DNA from: Bacillus sp. RO2
GTDB lineage: Bacteria > Bacillota > Bacilli > Bacillales > Bacillaceae_I
Reading direction: 5' to 3'
DNA length: 64,000 bases
Assembly (NCBI RefSeq): GCF_012911845.1
Contig: NZ_JAAXCU010000043.1
Location: forward strand, 124,001 to 188,000
Each line of letters starts with the position of its first letter. Position 1 is the stretch's first letter. A program made the translations under genes and the position numbers. Shown piece by piece: positions 25,569 to 35,076 of this stretch. The notes beneath the pieces were generated by a model. The model saw only the letters and a list, made by a program, of their open reading frames with translations. It searched no databases and was not told the origin of the DNA.

Positions 25569-25784
25569 ATGAACAGCAAATGGTTATTAAAATTAACTGG
25601 TACTGCTTTAGCAGCGATGCTAATTACAGGATGTGCAGCAAACAATCAGGATGTTCCTCCGCCAGAAGAAGAGCCACCAATGGAAGAACCTGCAGATCCT
25701 GAAATGGAAGAAGATATGGAGCAAGACGAAGAGAACATGGAAGAAGATATGGAAATGGAAGAGGAAAAAGAAGACGGGCAGTAA
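25569..25784 (+). CDS. small acidic lipoprotein
   Basis: 71 residues. Signal MNSKWLLKLTGTALAAMLI, lipobox ITGC, then a mature part made almost entirely of Glu, Asp, Met and Pro (runs such as EEDMEQDEENMEED). ATG 25569 has AAAGGAGA 8 nt upstream. Low-complexity tail; function unknown, possibly a cation-binding surface lipoprotein. Confidence 0.75.
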   Translation: MNSKWLLKLTGTALAAMLITGCAANNQDVPPPEEEPPMEEPADPEMEEDMEQDEENMEEDMEMEEEKEDGQ

Positions 25785-25801
25785 TCTCTTTCATACATTG
25801 G

Positions 25802-25825
25802 GGGACAGTTCATGCTGTCCCTTTT
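25802..25825 (+). terminator. terminator after the acidic lipoprotein gene
   Basis: GGGACAG (25802-25808) and CTGTCCC (25815-25821) around TTCATG, then TTTT. Confidence 0.75.
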
Positions 25826-25839
25826 GTACGAACAAAACC

Positions 25840-26310
25840 TTACTTCTTATAGTCCCACACTATCCGCCACTCGCCGTCTTCCCGCACAACATAGACATAT
25901 TGCACAAACACAAAATGACCATACTTCCCGTGGTAATCCTGCTTCACTTCAAATTCATAAGCAGACCCAAATGCCTCTCCGCTCTTATCCATCTTCCAAT
26001 TCTTTATTTTCCGCGCATCCCCAATATCAAAGTCGAATGTATCTGCACCGAAATGACCGTTAAACACGTGTGCCCGGTCCTGTAAATATACACTACGTTC
26101 GAATCGTATGTGCATCTTTTCATGCAATAGCTCCCATGACCTCCCGTAATCTCCATTGTTCTCGTAAACATAAAACTGCTCAACCACATCCCTAGCTTGT
26201 CTTTCTGCGTTTAGTAATAAGGAAATAACTAAATATAAAAGTAGGAGCAATATCCCTAAACTTATGATGCAAGTAACTACAAAGCCGAAAGTACGCCTTC
26301 TTCTTAAAAT
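25840..26310 (-). CDS. membrane-anchored hypothetical protein, possible ATT start
   Basis: About 156 residues: basic N-terminus LRRRRTFGF, one membrane helix (~residues 8-32), then an extracytoplasmic domain whose pattern (RDVVEQFYVYENNGDYGRSWELLHEKM, ending GEWRIVWDYKK) resembles NTF2-like DUF4878-type domains. An ATG at 26340 exists, but GGAGG lies downstream of it, placed 7 nt before an ATT at 26310 that yields a textbook signal-anchor. I prefer ATT as the start; this is an inference. Confidence 0.6.
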   Translation of the reverse strand: MLRRRRTFGFVVTCIISLGILLLLLYLVISLLLNAERQARDVVEQFYVYENNGDYGRSWELLHEKMHIRFERSVYLQDRAHVFNGHFGADTFDFDIGDARKIKNWKMDKSGEAFGSAYEFEVKQDYHGKYGHFVFVQYVYVVREDGEWRIVWDYKK

Positions 26311-26377
26311 AAAATCGCCTCCAAACCTCGTCCATTCCATATTCAAATATATGCATATAATCAGACACTATAATACA

Positions 26378-26408
26378 TTCGACAAAATACCCATTTCATT
26401 CGACAAAA
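26378..26408. promoter_or_regulatory. two Spo0A-like boxes upstream of the capsule operon
   Basis: TTCGACAAAA occurs at 26378-26387 and again at 26399-26408, both perfect to the 0A-box consensus and exactly 21 bp (two helical turns) apart. They lie about 200 nt before the first capsule gene. Either strand orientation could bind Spo0A-P; activation or repression cannot be told from sequence. A TATAAT at 26520 lacks a well-spaced -35. Confidence 0.5.
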
Positions 26409-26603
26409 GTCGATTTAATTGTAAAAAATTACACAGGACTTTATGACGATTTGAAGGAAATTCCTCTTTTATTACAGGGAAATTACAATTATTATGTAGA
26501 TATATGTAGCGAATTGACCTATAATAGTTCAGTATGGAAATAAAAGAATATATTTGTAGAAAAAATAAACTTTACCAGTAACGAGTAAATTTCGGAGGTT
26601 AAC

Positions 26604-27350
26604 ATGGAAGAAACTATCAGTCTCAAAGAATTATTTCAAACCATAAAGAAACGTTTTTCGCTCATCGTCCTCATTACGGTTGTTCTAACTACAGCAAGCG
26701 GACTTGTGAGCTACTTTTTATTAACGCCAATCTACCAATCTTCTACTCAGTTATTGGTAAACCAAGAAAAAACAGATCAAGCCGCCTATAATACGGGCGA
26801 CATTCAAGCCAATATCCAGTTGATTAATACATATAATGTCATTATCAAAAGTGCAGCAGTCCTTGATCTAGTAAGTGAAGAATTAGAAGGTGTTTACAGT
26901 GCATCTCAACTAAACAGCATGATTACCGTAGGAAGCGTTCAAAACTCGCAAGTATTGACGTTAACAGTGGAAAGCACTGACCCTATAATGGCAGCAAATA
27001 TTGCCAATACAACAGCGGAAGTTTTCAAAAAGCAAGTCGTTTCCATCATGAATGTAGATAATGTTAATATCTTGGCCTCGGCTCAAGTGGGGGAAAATCC
27101 ATCACCTGTTAAACCACAGCCAGTATTGAATATGGCCATAGCTTTCGTAGTAGGGTTGATGGCTGGTGTAGGTCTGGCATTCTTACTGGAATTCCTAGAC
27201 AATACCGTGAAAACAGAACAAGACATTGAAAAACTACTAGGTCTTCCCGTATTAGGAACAGTAGTTCTAATAGATGATAAAGATATCCAAGAAGCACAAA
27301 GAATCGCTAGAAAAGCTACAAGAACGAGAGGTGAGACCGTTGGCTCTTAA
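26604..27350 (+). CDS. Wzz-like chain-length regulator / BY-kinase transmembrane adaptor (TkmA-like)
   Basis: 248 residues: Wzz domain with membrane helices at ~20-42 and ~175-197 flanking an extracytoplasmic region, and a Pro-containing [12 protein letters not shown] motif before the second helix. It regulates polysaccharide chain length and activates the cytoplasmic tyrosine kinase encoded next. Same length as B. subtilis TkmA (YwqC). ATG with CGGAGG upstream. First gene of the operon. Confidence 0.9.
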   Translation: MEETISLKELFQTIKKRFSLIVLITVVLTTASGLVSYFLLTPIYQSSTQLLVNQEKTDQAAYNTGDIQANIQLINTYNVIIKSAAVLDLVSEELEGVYSASQLNSMITVGSVQNSQVLTLTVESTDPIMAANIANTTAEVFKKQVVSIMNVDNVNILASAQVGENPSPVKPQPVLNMAIAFVVGLMAGVGLAFLLEFLDNTVKTEQDIEKLLGLPVLGTVVLIDDKDIQEAQRIARKATRTRGETVGS

Positions 27351-28050
27351 GAACTTAAAGAAAAAACAAAAATCAATCGCAACTACTAGTCGCCACCTGA
27401 TTGCAGACAAATTGCCGAAGTCACCGATCTCTGAGCAATACAGAACAATCAGAACCAACATCCAGTTCTCATCTGTAGACACAAATCTTCGTTCTATTAT
27501 GGTGACATCTTCTGGTCCATCGGAAGGAAAGTCTACAACGGCAAGTAATATGGCGGTAGTTTTCGCGCAACAAGGCAAGAAGGTATTATTTATCGATGCT
27601 GACCTACGTAAACCGACAGCGCATTACACTTTCCAGCAGAATAACGTAACTGGTTTTACTACGGTTCTTACTAGACAATCGCTACTACGTGAAACGATTA
27701 ACACAACAAGAATTGACAACCTAGACATCCTAACAAGTGGTCCAATTCCACCAAACCCTGCCGAACTTCTAAGCTCTAAAGCTTTAGAGGAAATGTTAGC
27801 AGCTGCATATCTACAGTATGATATGGTTATCTTTGATACCCCGCCTGTACTTGCAGTAACAGATGCTCAAATTCTAGCAAACAAATGTGATGGAACGATC
27901 ATGGTTGTTGCAAGTGGTGCAACGGAAAAAGATAATGCACAAAAAGCCAAAGAATTATTGGACTCAGCCCAAGCTAAATTACTAGGCGTTGTGTTAAATG
28001 GTAAGAAGAAATCGGACGGTGCACTCTACTATTATTATGGAGGGAAATAG
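27340..28050 (+). CDS. bacterial tyrosine kinase (BY-kinase, PtkA/CapB type)
   Basis: 236 residues. Walker A in [14 protein letters not shown], Walker A' in [11 protein letters not shown], Walker B in MVIFDTPPV, and a C-terminal autophosphorylation cluster YYYY three residues from the end. It controls capsule polymerisation and may phosphorylate UDP-sugar dehydrogenase. Start TTG 27340 gives [11 protein letters not shown] and follows GAGAGGTGAG; it overlaps the adaptor gene by 11 nt. No PHP-type phosphatase gene follows, unlike the B. subtilis tkmA-ptkA-ptpZ order. Confidence 0.92.
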   Translation: MALKNLKKKQKSIATTSRHLIADKLPKSPISEQYRTIRTNIQFSSVDTNLRSIMVTSSGPSEGKSTTASNMAVVFAQQGKKVLFIDADLRKPTAHYTFQQNNVTGFTTVLTRQSLLRETINTTRIDNLDILTSGPIPPNPAELLSSKALEEMLAAAYLQYDMVIFDTPPVLAVTDAQILANKCDGTIMVVASGATEKDNAQKAKELLDSAQAKLLGVVLNGKKKSDGALYYYYGGK

Positions 28051-28140
28051 CCAATAAGGGCTATTCCTCTTCTTTTTATGAGTAAATAGTGACTTTAAAC
28101 CTATAAATATTACAAAAAATACAAAAAAGGAGGTTCCACC

Positions 28141-29976
28141 TTGACGTACAAAAAACGGCTTTCATTTCTGATTTTGGTTGATTCCCTAATTGTCCTGTCT
28201 TCAATTTATGTGAGTTTCTGGATGCTGATACCCGATACCAATATCTTTAGTTCCAAAACATTATTATTAAGCTCCTTATCCCTTATCATTTGGCATCATC
28301 TATTTGCTTATACATACAAGCTTTATCACAAAGCATGGGAATATGCGAGTATAGGTGAATTAATGGGAATCCTGAAAGCTGTCACCTATTCAGTAGCAGT
28401 CACTGGTTTTGTCCAATTGTTAGTAGTAGGAAATGTATATGGAAGAGCACTACTTATCACGTGGATGCTACACATGATACTTATTGGTGGTTCCAGATTT
28501 TCCTGGAGGGTCTACCGCGATTTCTACTATAAAAAATCAACAGACAAGAAACGCACTTTAATTGTAGGGGCCGGAGCGGCAGGAAGCATGGTCGCAAGGC
28601 AATTGCTGCAAAATAGAGAAGCAGAGTTATTGCCAGTAGCTTTTGTAGATGATGATGAAAAAAAACATAAACTTCAAGTGTTGGGTATTCCAGTACTGGG
28701 TAGTGTGAAAGATATTGAAACAATAGTAGGTAATCTGGATATAGAAAATATTATTATAGCTATCCCATCACTCGGTAAAAAAGATATCAATACTATCTAT
28801 CAAGAATGCGTGAAAACAGATGCGAAAACCAAAATCATACCAATGCTAGAGGATCTTATGTCCGGCAAAATATCTGTTAATGAATTTCGTGATGTTGAAG
28901 TAGAAGACCTTCTTGGAAGAGACCCAGTAAAATTAGATATGGAAAGCATCTCAGAATCTATTACAGGAAAAACAGTTTTTGTAACAGGAGCAGGGGGATC
29001 AATTGGGTCAGAAATCTGTCGCCAGATATCTAACTTCACTCCTAAAAACCTTATATTACTTGGACATGGAGAAAATAGTATCTACACCATCGAGTTGGAG
29101 CTTCGTGCCCAGTACAAAGATAAAATCAATATCTTCACAGAGATAGCGGATATCCAAGATAGAAATAAAATCTTCACTATTATGGAAAAATACCGACCAG
29201 ATGTTGTGTACCATGCGGCAGCTCATAAGCATGTACCGCTAATGGAACGAAACCCGGAAGAAGCTGTAAAGAACAATATCTTCGGTACTAAAAATGTGGC
29301 AGAGGCAGCTGACACATTTAGTGTAGGTACATTCGTCCTTGTTTCCTCTGACAAAGCGGTTAATCCAACCAACATTATGGGATCTACGAAACGTTTCGCA
29401 GAAATGGTGGTTCAGCAACTAGCGCAGGAGAGCAATACAAAATTTGTAGCGGTCCGTTTTGGAAATGTACTCGGAAGCAGAGGTAGTGTTATCCCACTAT
29501 TTAAAAAACAAATACAAGCAGGTGGGCCGGTGACAGTTACTCACCCAGACATGACACGCTACTTTATGACAATTCCAGAGGCCTCAAGGCTTGTCATACA
29601 GGCTGGAACATTGGCACGTGGTGGAGAGGTCTTCGTCCTAGACATGGGAGAACCGGTCAAAATTGTCGACCTTGCTAAGAACCTTATTACCCTATCCGGT
29701 TACTCTATTGATGAAATTGGTATCAGGTATTCAGGCATAAGGCCTGGAGAAAAAATGTATGAGGAACTTCTTAACGAAAACGAAATTCATAAAGCGGACA
29801 TCTTCCCAAAAATCCACATAGGGAAGGCCCCACTAAAAGATAAAGAAGTTTTAAATTACTTCTTAACAAATTTCGAATTGATGAGTGAAGCTGAATTGAG
29901 AAGCTATCTACTATCAGTTGCCAATAACCAAGAAGAAAAATTAGGTCATTTATTTAGACAAAAATTATCCGTTTAA
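28141..29976 (+). CDS. membrane NDP-sugar 4,6-dehydratase/epimerase (EpsC/CapD/PglF type)
   Basis: 611 residues: four N-terminal membrane helices (to ~125), a CoA-binding-like Rossmann domain starting [14 protein letters not shown], and a large SDR domain with [14 protein letters not shown]. The active-site region [16 protein letters not shown] has Met in place of the usual Tyr of YxxxK, as in UDP-GlcNAc 4,6-dehydratases of this group. It makes a UDP-4-keto-6-deoxy-HexNAc for the repeat unit. TTG start with AAAAGGAGG. No obvious partner 4-reductase (CapN type) lies in the cluster. Confidence 0.9.
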   Translation: MTYKKRLSFLILVDSLIVLSSIYVSFWMLIPDTNIFSSKTLLLSSLSLIIWHHLFAYTYKLYHKAWEYASIGELMGILKAVTYSVAVTGFVQLLVVGNVYGRALLITWMLHMILIGGSRFSWRVYRDFYYKKSTDKKRTLIVGAGAAGSMVARQLLQNREAELLPVAFVDDDEKKHKLQVLGIPVLGSVKDIETIVGNLDIENIIIAIPSLGKKDINTIYQECVKTDAKTKIIPMLEDLMSGKISVNEFRDVEVEDLLGRDPVKLDMESISESITGKTVFVTGAGGSIGSEICRQISNFTPKNLILLGHGENSIYTIELELRAQYKDKINIFTEIADIQDRNKIFTIMEKYRPDVVYHAAAHKHVPLMERNPEEAVKNNIFGTKNVAEAADTFSVGTFVLVSSDKAVNPTNIMGSTKRFAEMVVQQLAQESNTKFVAVRFGNVLGSRGSVIPLFKKQIQAGGPVTVTHPDMTRYFMTIPEASRLVIQAGTLARGGEVFVLDMGEPVKIVDLAKNLITLSGYSIDEIGIRYSGIRPGEKMYEELLNENEIHKADIFPKIHIGKAPLKDKEVLNYFLTNFELMSEAELRSYLLSVANNQEEKLGHLFRQKLSV

Positions 29977-29993
29977 AAGAAGGGGATCAGAGC

Positions 29994-30887
29994 ATGCAAA
30001 AGGTAAGAAAGGCAATAATTCCAGCGGCTGGTTTAGGGACAAGATTTCTTCCGGCAACAAAAGCCCAGCCAAAAGAAATGCTGCCGATCGTGGACAAGCC
30101 TACTATACAATTCATCATTGAAGAAGCGGTTGCTTCTGGAATTGAAGATATCATTATTGTCACCGGTCGTGGAAAGCGTGCTATTGAAGATCATTTCGAT
30201 AAATCCTATGAATTAGAAGAGACCTTAGCGAAAAAAGGTAAATTTGAACAACTTGAGGAGATTCAAGAAATCTCCGAACTGGCAAACATCCACTATATTC
30301 GTCAAAAGGAACCACTAGGACTTGGACACGCGATTGGATGTGCTAAACGCTTCATTGGCAATGAACCTTTTGCAGTACTCCTTGGGGATGATATTGTATA
30401 CTCTCCTGAGAAACCATGTCTGAAACAGTTAATTGAAGTTTATGAGCGTTTTAATTCTTCCGTTTTAGGTGTCCAACAAGTGCCAATGGAGGATGTATCG
30501 AAGTATGGTGTTATCTCCAAGAAATATGGAGAGATAGATGAGCATTGCTTCCATATTGATAGTTTGGTAGAAAAACCAAAATTAGAAGACGCTCCTTCTA
30601 ACCATGCGATTATGGGAAGATACATTCTTCGTCCAGAGATTTTTGAAATTCTAGAAACTCAAGCACCAGGTGCTGGTGGAGAAATACAGCTAACAGATGC
30701 AATAAAAGAATTAAACCATAAACAGATGGTAGTTGCTTATGAGTTTAGTGGAGTACGCCATGATGTTGGAGATAAATTTGGATTTATTAAGGCCCAGTTA
30801 GATTTTGCTCTGGAACGAAAAGAGTTAAGAGAACAAATTATAGAATACATGGAACAATTATTAAAGAAAGCTAAAAGTGTAATTTGA
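29994..30887 (+). CDS. galU: UTP-glucose-1-phosphate uridylyltransferase
   Basis: 297 residues of the GalU/GtaB family. It makes UDP-glucose from glucose-1-phosphate and UTP. Nucleotide-binding motif [22 protein letters not shown], then [13 protein letters not shown] and the [18 protein letters not shown] sugar-binding segment. It supplies substrate to the UDP-glucose dehydrogenase at the operon's end. AGAAGGGG ribosome site. Confidence 0.95.
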   Translation: MQKVRKAIIPAAGLGTRFLPATKAQPKEMLPIVDKPTIQFIIEEAVASGIEDIIIVTGRGKRAIEDHFDKSYELEETLAKKGKFEQLEEIQEISELANIHYIRQKEPLGLGHAIGCAKRFIGNEPFAVLLGDDIVYSPEKPCLKQLIEVYERFNSSVLGVQQVPMEDVSKYGVISKKYGEIDEHCFHIDSLVEKPKLEDAPSNHAIMGRYILRPEIFEILETQAPGAGGEIQLTDAIKELNHKQMVVAYEFSGVRHDVGDKFGFIKAQLDFALERKELREQIIEYMEQLLKKAKSVI

Positions 30888-30896
30888 CGGGTGATG

Positions 30897-30965
30897 TCTT
30901 CCTACCTCTAACAGTGGAGTAAATAAATTGAACTGTAGGTAGGAGGAAATCCCTTATTTTTTGTA
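30897..30965 (+). terminator. long hairpin between galU and the variable capsule genes
   Basis: TCTTCCTACCT (30897-30907) pairs with AGGTAGGAGGA (30937-30947, one wobble), and an inner ACAGT / ACTGT extends the stem. It is followed by a T-rich stretch at 30955-30962. Most simply a partial terminator or attenuator inside the operon, at the boundary where base composition changes. Confidence 0.6.
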
Positions 30966-31085
30966 GCAAGCAATTTAAACACAAAATTAAATTAGACTCT
31001 TACCCTAATTTAGTGTTAAGTACTTTCCTGGAGTATATACTTTCATTTTTTAATACTAAAAATTTATATGGGAGAGATGCATAAA

Positions 31086-31706
31086 ATGTATATTAAGGTA
31101 AAAAGGTTTTTAGATATAATTCTTTCTTTAATTGGTCTTATCATATTATCACCTATCTATTTTTCTTTAATAATTGCAATAAAAATTGAATCAAGAGGTC
31201 CGGTACTTTTCAAACAGAAACGGATAGGTATTAACAAGACATATTTCGAAATCTTGAAGTTCCGTACTATGAAAATAGATACACCTAAGGATACACCCAC
31301 TCATCTATTAGAAAACCCAGATCAGTATATTACTACTGTGGGTAGATTCTTAAGAAAAACTTCTCTTGATGAGCTACCACAGATTTGGAACATCTTTGTA
31401 GGGCAGATGAGTATAATCGGGCCACGACCAGCATTATGGAATCAGTATGACTTGATAGCTGAACGTGATAAGTATGGCGCTAATGATGTTCCTCCTGGAT
31501 TGACTGGATGGGCACAAATTAACGGTAGAGATGAGCTTCCTATTGAGATAAAGGCAAAGTTAGATGGGGAATACGTTGAGAAAATTAGTCTTAAAATGGA
31601 TGTTAAGTGCTTTTTTGGGACAATAATAAGTGTGGTTAAAAGTGACGGGGTTGTTGAAGGTGGTACAGGAACTAAGAAAGGAATTGCTGTTACCAAGGAA
31701 AACTAA
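31086..31706 (+). CDS. initiating sugar-1-phosphate transferase (EpsL/PglC-like)
   Basis: 206 residues, short bacterial sugar transferase (PF02397). A membrane helix at residues ~9-30, then FKQKRIGINKTYFEILKFRTMK, and the catalytic-region motif SLDELPQIWNIFVGQMSIIGPRP. It loads the first sugar phosphate on undecaprenyl phosphate. ATG 31086 has GGAGAG 9 nt upstream; an in-frame ATG at 31068 precedes that site and is not preferred. Confidence 0.9.
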   Translation: MYIKVKRFLDIILSLIGLIILSPIYFSLIIAIKIESRGPVLFKQKRIGINKTYFEILKFRTMKIDTPKDTPTHLLENPDQYITTVGRFLRKTSLDELPQIWNIFVGQMSIIGPRPALWNQYDLIAERDKYGANDVPPGLTGWAQINGRDELPIEIKAKLDGEYVEKISLKMDVKCFFGTIISVVKSDGVVEGGTGTKKGIAVTKEN

Positions 31707-31753
31707 ATCTATAAAAGTATTTGTTTAATAGAAACACGGGGGAAAATCTATAT

Positions 31754-32944
31754 ATGAAAATACTTGTTGTTTGCCAATATTACTACCCTGAACCTTTTAG
31801 GATCTCAGATATATGTGAAACGCTTGTTAAAAACGGCCACGAAGTTACGGTGTTAACAGGTCTTCCTAATTACCCTGAAGGGAGAATCCTTGATGATTAT
31901 CGTAATGGTAACAAAAGAAGTGAAGAAATAAACGGTGTTAAAGTTATTAGATGTTTTGAAATAGGTCGAGGGAACGGTAATTTGCAACTTTTCTTGAATT
32001 ATCTTAGTTTTTCTGTATCAGCATCGATTAAGGCTCTGTTACTAAAAGAAAAGTTTGATGTTATATTTGTTAATCAGCTATCTCCAGTAATGATGGGAAT
32101 TCCGGCAATATTTTATAAGAATAAGCATAACAGAAAAATGTTACTATATTGTCTCGATCTATGGCCTGATAGTTTGGCTGCTGGTGGTATCAAAGAAAGT
32201 TCAATAATTTATAAAGTATTTAAAAAGCTATCTAAATGGATTTATAGTTCAGCTGATTCCATTGCAGTTACCTCAAACATGTTCAAAGAATACTATAAAA
32301 ATACACTTGGAGTGAACACAGATAGTATTATACATTTACCACAGTATGCTGAAGATTTATTTTCTGAAAGTGTTGAAGTCACTAAAGAAAATAAATTTAA
32401 TTTTGTTTTTGCCGGTAACATTGGTGATATGCAAAGCGTCGATACAATCATTAAGGCTGCTAACGAATTGAAAGAGCGTACTGAAATAACTTTTCATATA
32501 GTTGGGGACGGGTCAAAATTAGAAGAATGTAAGCTACTAAGTGAAAAATTGAAACTTGAAAATATTTTATATTATGGAAGACGACCTGTGAGTGAGATGC
32601 CGAAGTATTATGGATTAGCAGACGCAATGTTAATTACATTAAAGGATAATAAGAACATTTCTTACACTTTGCCTGGAAAAGTTCAATCTTATATGGCTGC
32701 TAGCAAACCAATAATCGGTGCTATTAATGGAGAGGCTAATCAGGTGATAACTGATGCCAAATGCGGATTAGTGTGTTCCGCTGAAAATTATAAAGAATTA
32801 GCCAATTTAATAATAGAGTTTTGTAATAGTGATAAAAAAGAAGAAATAGCAAAGAATTCATATGATTATTATGTTAGTCATTATAGTAAAGAAAAATTTA
32901 TTTCAAAATTAGAAAACACCTTGATAAATTTAGGAGGCAAATAA
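31754..32944 (+). CDS. glycosyltransferase family 4 (WbuB-like)
   Basis: 396 residues with a GT-B fold. N-terminal LVVCQYYYPEPFRISDIC and LTGLPNYPEGRI are characteristic of WbuB-type enzymes, which in E. coli O26 transfer N-acetyl-L-fucosamine; the downstream CapE-F-G genes make that donor. C-terminal donor site LPGKVQSYMAASKPIIG. ATG 31754 after CGGGGGA; an upstream frame extension is not preferred. Confidence 0.85.
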   Translation: MKILVVCQYYYPEPFRISDICETLVKNGHEVTVLTGLPNYPEGRILDDYRNGNKRSEEINGVKVIRCFEIGRGNGNLQLFLNYLSFSVSASIKALLLKEKFDVIFVNQLSPVMMGIPAIFYKNKHNRKMLLYCLDLWPDSLAAGGIKESSIIYKVFKKLSKWIYSSADSIAVTSNMFKEYYKNTLGVNTDSIIHLPQYAEDLFSESVEVTKENKFNFVFAGNIGDMQSVDTIIKAANELKERTEITFHIVGDGSKLEECKLLSEKLKLENILYYGRRPVSEMPKYYGLADAMLITLKDNKNISYTLPGKVQSYMAASKPIIGAINGEANQVITDAKCGLVCSAENYKELANLIIEFCNSDKKEEIAKNSYDYYVSHYSKEKFISKLENTLINLGGK

Positions 32945-33964
32945 ATGTTTAAAGATAAAACACTACTCATTACAGGTGGGACCGGTTCCTTTGGCAATGC
33001 TGTAATGAAAAGATTTTTAGATACAGATATAAAAGAGATTAGAATATTTTCTAGAGATGAAAAAAAACAAGATGATATGAGAAAGCAATATAAAAATGAA
33101 AAGCTTAAGTTCTACATAGGGGATGTAAGAGATTTGGCAAGTGTTAAAAATGCTATGTACGGTGTAGATTACATCTTTCATGCAGCTGCATTAAAGCAAG
33201 TACCTTCTTGTGAGTTCTTTCCATTAGAGGCTGTTAAGACTAACGTAATTGGAACAGAAAACGTTCTTAATGCTGCTATTGAAAGTGGAGTTAAGAAGGT
33301 AATATGCCTTTCTACAGATAAAGCAGCATATCCTATAAACGCAATGGGGATTTCCAAAGCAATGATGGAAAAGGTGTTTGTAGCAAAAGCAAAAACGGTA
33401 GATCCAGCGAGGACATTAATTTGTGGAACCCGTTATGGAAATGTAATGGCTTCTAGAGGCTCTGTAATTCCATTATTTATAGATCAAATTAAAAGTGGAC
33501 AATCTTTGACAGTTACTGATCCTAATATGACAAGATTCCTTATGAGTTTGGAAGAGGCTGTTGAGCTCGTAGTATTTGCTTTCGAAAATGCTGAAGCGGG
33601 TGATATTATGGTGCAAAAGTCACCAGCATCTACTATTGGAGATTTAGCGCAGGCACTCAAAGAATTATTTAACGTTGATAATGAAATAAAAGTTATTGGT
33701 ACACGTCATGGTGAAAAGTTATACGAAACATTGCTAACAAGGGAAGAGCATGTAGTTTCTAAAGATTTAGGGGGGTTTTATCGAGTTCCTGCAGATAAAA
33801 GAGACCTTAACTATGGAAAGTATTTTGAAGAAGGGGACCAAAAGTTATCTTCTGAAGAAGAATATAATTCTCATAACACAGAGCGGCTAAGAATTGAAGC
33901 GATTAAAGATAAACTCTTAATGCTTGATTATGTTCATGAAGAATTGAAAGGTTGGAATAAATAA
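32945..33964 (+). CDS. capE: UDP-N-acetylglucosamine 4,6-dehydratase (inverting), CapE/WbjB type
   Basis: 339 residues, soluble SDR enzyme. Rossmann motif ITGGTGSFGNAVM, active-site STDKAAYPINAMGISKAMMEK with Met in the usual Tyr position, and a GTRYGNVMASRGSV segment. First step towards UDP-N-acetyl-L-fucosamine (4,6-dehydration with 5- and 3-epimerisation). Its stop overlaps the capF start. Confidence 0.93.
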   Translation: MFKDKTLLITGGTGSFGNAVMKRFLDTDIKEIRIFSRDEKKQDDMRKQYKNEKLKFYIGDVRDLASVKNAMYGVDYIFHAAALKQVPSCEFFPLEAVKTNVIGTENVLNAAIESGVKKVICLSTDKAAYPINAMGISKAMMEKVFVAKAKTVDPARTLICGTRYGNVMASRGSVIPLFIDQIKSGQSLTVTDPNMTRFLMSLEEAVELVVFAFENAEAGDIMVQKSPASTIGDLAQALKELFNVDNEIKVIGTRHGEKLYETLLTREEHVVSKDLGGFYRVPADKRDLNYGKYFEEGDQKLSSEEEYNSHNTERLRIEAIKDKLLMLDYVHEELKGWNK

Positions 33965-35073
33965 TGAAGGTATTAGTAACTGGATCTAAAGGTTTTATTG
34001 GTAAAAATCTCATATCAGAGTTAAGAAACCGAAACTACACAGATATCTATGAATATAGCAGGGACACAGATCCAGTTCTACTTGATGAGTATTGTAAAGA
34101 TGCGGATTTTGTTTTTCATCTTGCTGGGGTAAATCGCCCTAAGGATCAATCTGAATTTATGGATGGGAATTATGGTTTTACATCTATATTATTAGAAACT
34201 TTAAAAAAGCACCAAAACACCTGTCCAATAATGATTTCATCTTCTGTTCAAGCCAATTTAGAAAACCCTTATGGTATTAGTAAAAGAGCAGGTGAAGAAT
34301 TAATTTTTCAATACAGTAATCAAACAGGAGCAAGGGCACTGGTATATCGTTTTCCTAATGTCTTTGGGAAATGGTGCAAGCCAAATTATAACAGTGCAAT
34401 AGCTACATTTTGTCATAATATTGCTAATGGGTTACCCATCAATGTAAATGATCCGAACGTCAAAATGAATTTAGTATATATTGATGATGTTATTGAAGAG
34501 CTTATTAATGCTTTAAATCGTAATGAAAATAAAATTGATGAATTTTGTGAGGTTCCAGTAGTTCACACTATCACTCTAGGTGAAATTGTTGATTTAATCT
34601 ATTCTTTTAAACAAAGTCGAGAAGAACGAACAATACCTGATATGTCAAATTCAATTTCGAAAAAATTATATAGTACTTATTTGAGCTATTTGCCAGAAGA
34701 CCAATTTAGTTATCACCTAAAAATGAATGTAGATAATAGGGGTTCATTTACAGAGTTTATTAAGACTCCAGAAAGAGGTCAAGTTTCAGTTAACATTTCT
34801 AAAGCTGGTATTACAAAAGGTAACCATTGGCACCATACAAAGAATGAAAAGTTTTTGGTTGTTAGCGGCCATGGAGTTATTCGTTTTAGAAAAGTTGATT
34901 CTAATAAAGTTATTGAATATTATGTCAGTGGGGATAAACTGGAAGTAGTGGATATACCTACTGGTTATACACATAACATTGAGAACATGGGTGATACCGA
35001 TATGGTCACTATTATGTGGGCAAATGAGCTATTTGATCCAGAGAAGCCAGATACTTACTACCTGGAGGTTTAA
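33964..35073 (+). CDS. capF: bifunctional CapF: NAD-dependent epimerase/reductase with cupin domain
   Basis: 369 residues: N-terminal SDR domain (VLVTGSKGFIGKNLI; PYGISKRAGEEL holds the YxxxK pair) and C-terminal zinc cupin with GNHWHHTKNEKFLVVSG and GYTHNIENMG. In the S. aureus capsule 5 pathway the cupin epimerises and the SDR domain reduces the CapE product to UDP-N-acetyl-6-deoxy-L-talosamine. Coupled to capE by stop-start overlap. Confidence 0.93.
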   Translation: MKVLVTGSKGFIGKNLISELRNRNYTDIYEYSRDTDPVLLDEYCKDADFVFHLAGVNRPKDQSEFMDGNYGFTSILLETLKKHQNTCPIMISSSVQANLENPYGISKRAGEELIFQYSNQTGARALVYRFPNVFGKWCKPNYNSAIATFCHNIANGLPINVNDPNVKMNLVYIDDVIEELINALNRNENKIDEFCEVPVVHTITLGEIVDLIYSFKQSREERTIPDMSNSISKKLYSTYLSYLPEDQFSYHLKMNVDNRGSFTEFIKTPERGQVSVNISKAGITKGNHWHHTKNEKFLVVSGHGVIRFRKVDSNKVIEYYVSGDKLEVVDIPTGYTHNIENMGDTDMVTIMWANELFDPEKPDTYYLEV

Positions 35074-35076
35074 TAT

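Noticed and set aside
26514-26525. TTGACC followed directly by TATAAT as the capsule promoter
   Set aside because: The two hexamers touch, so they cannot be a -35/-10 pair; no well-spaced partner was found for either.
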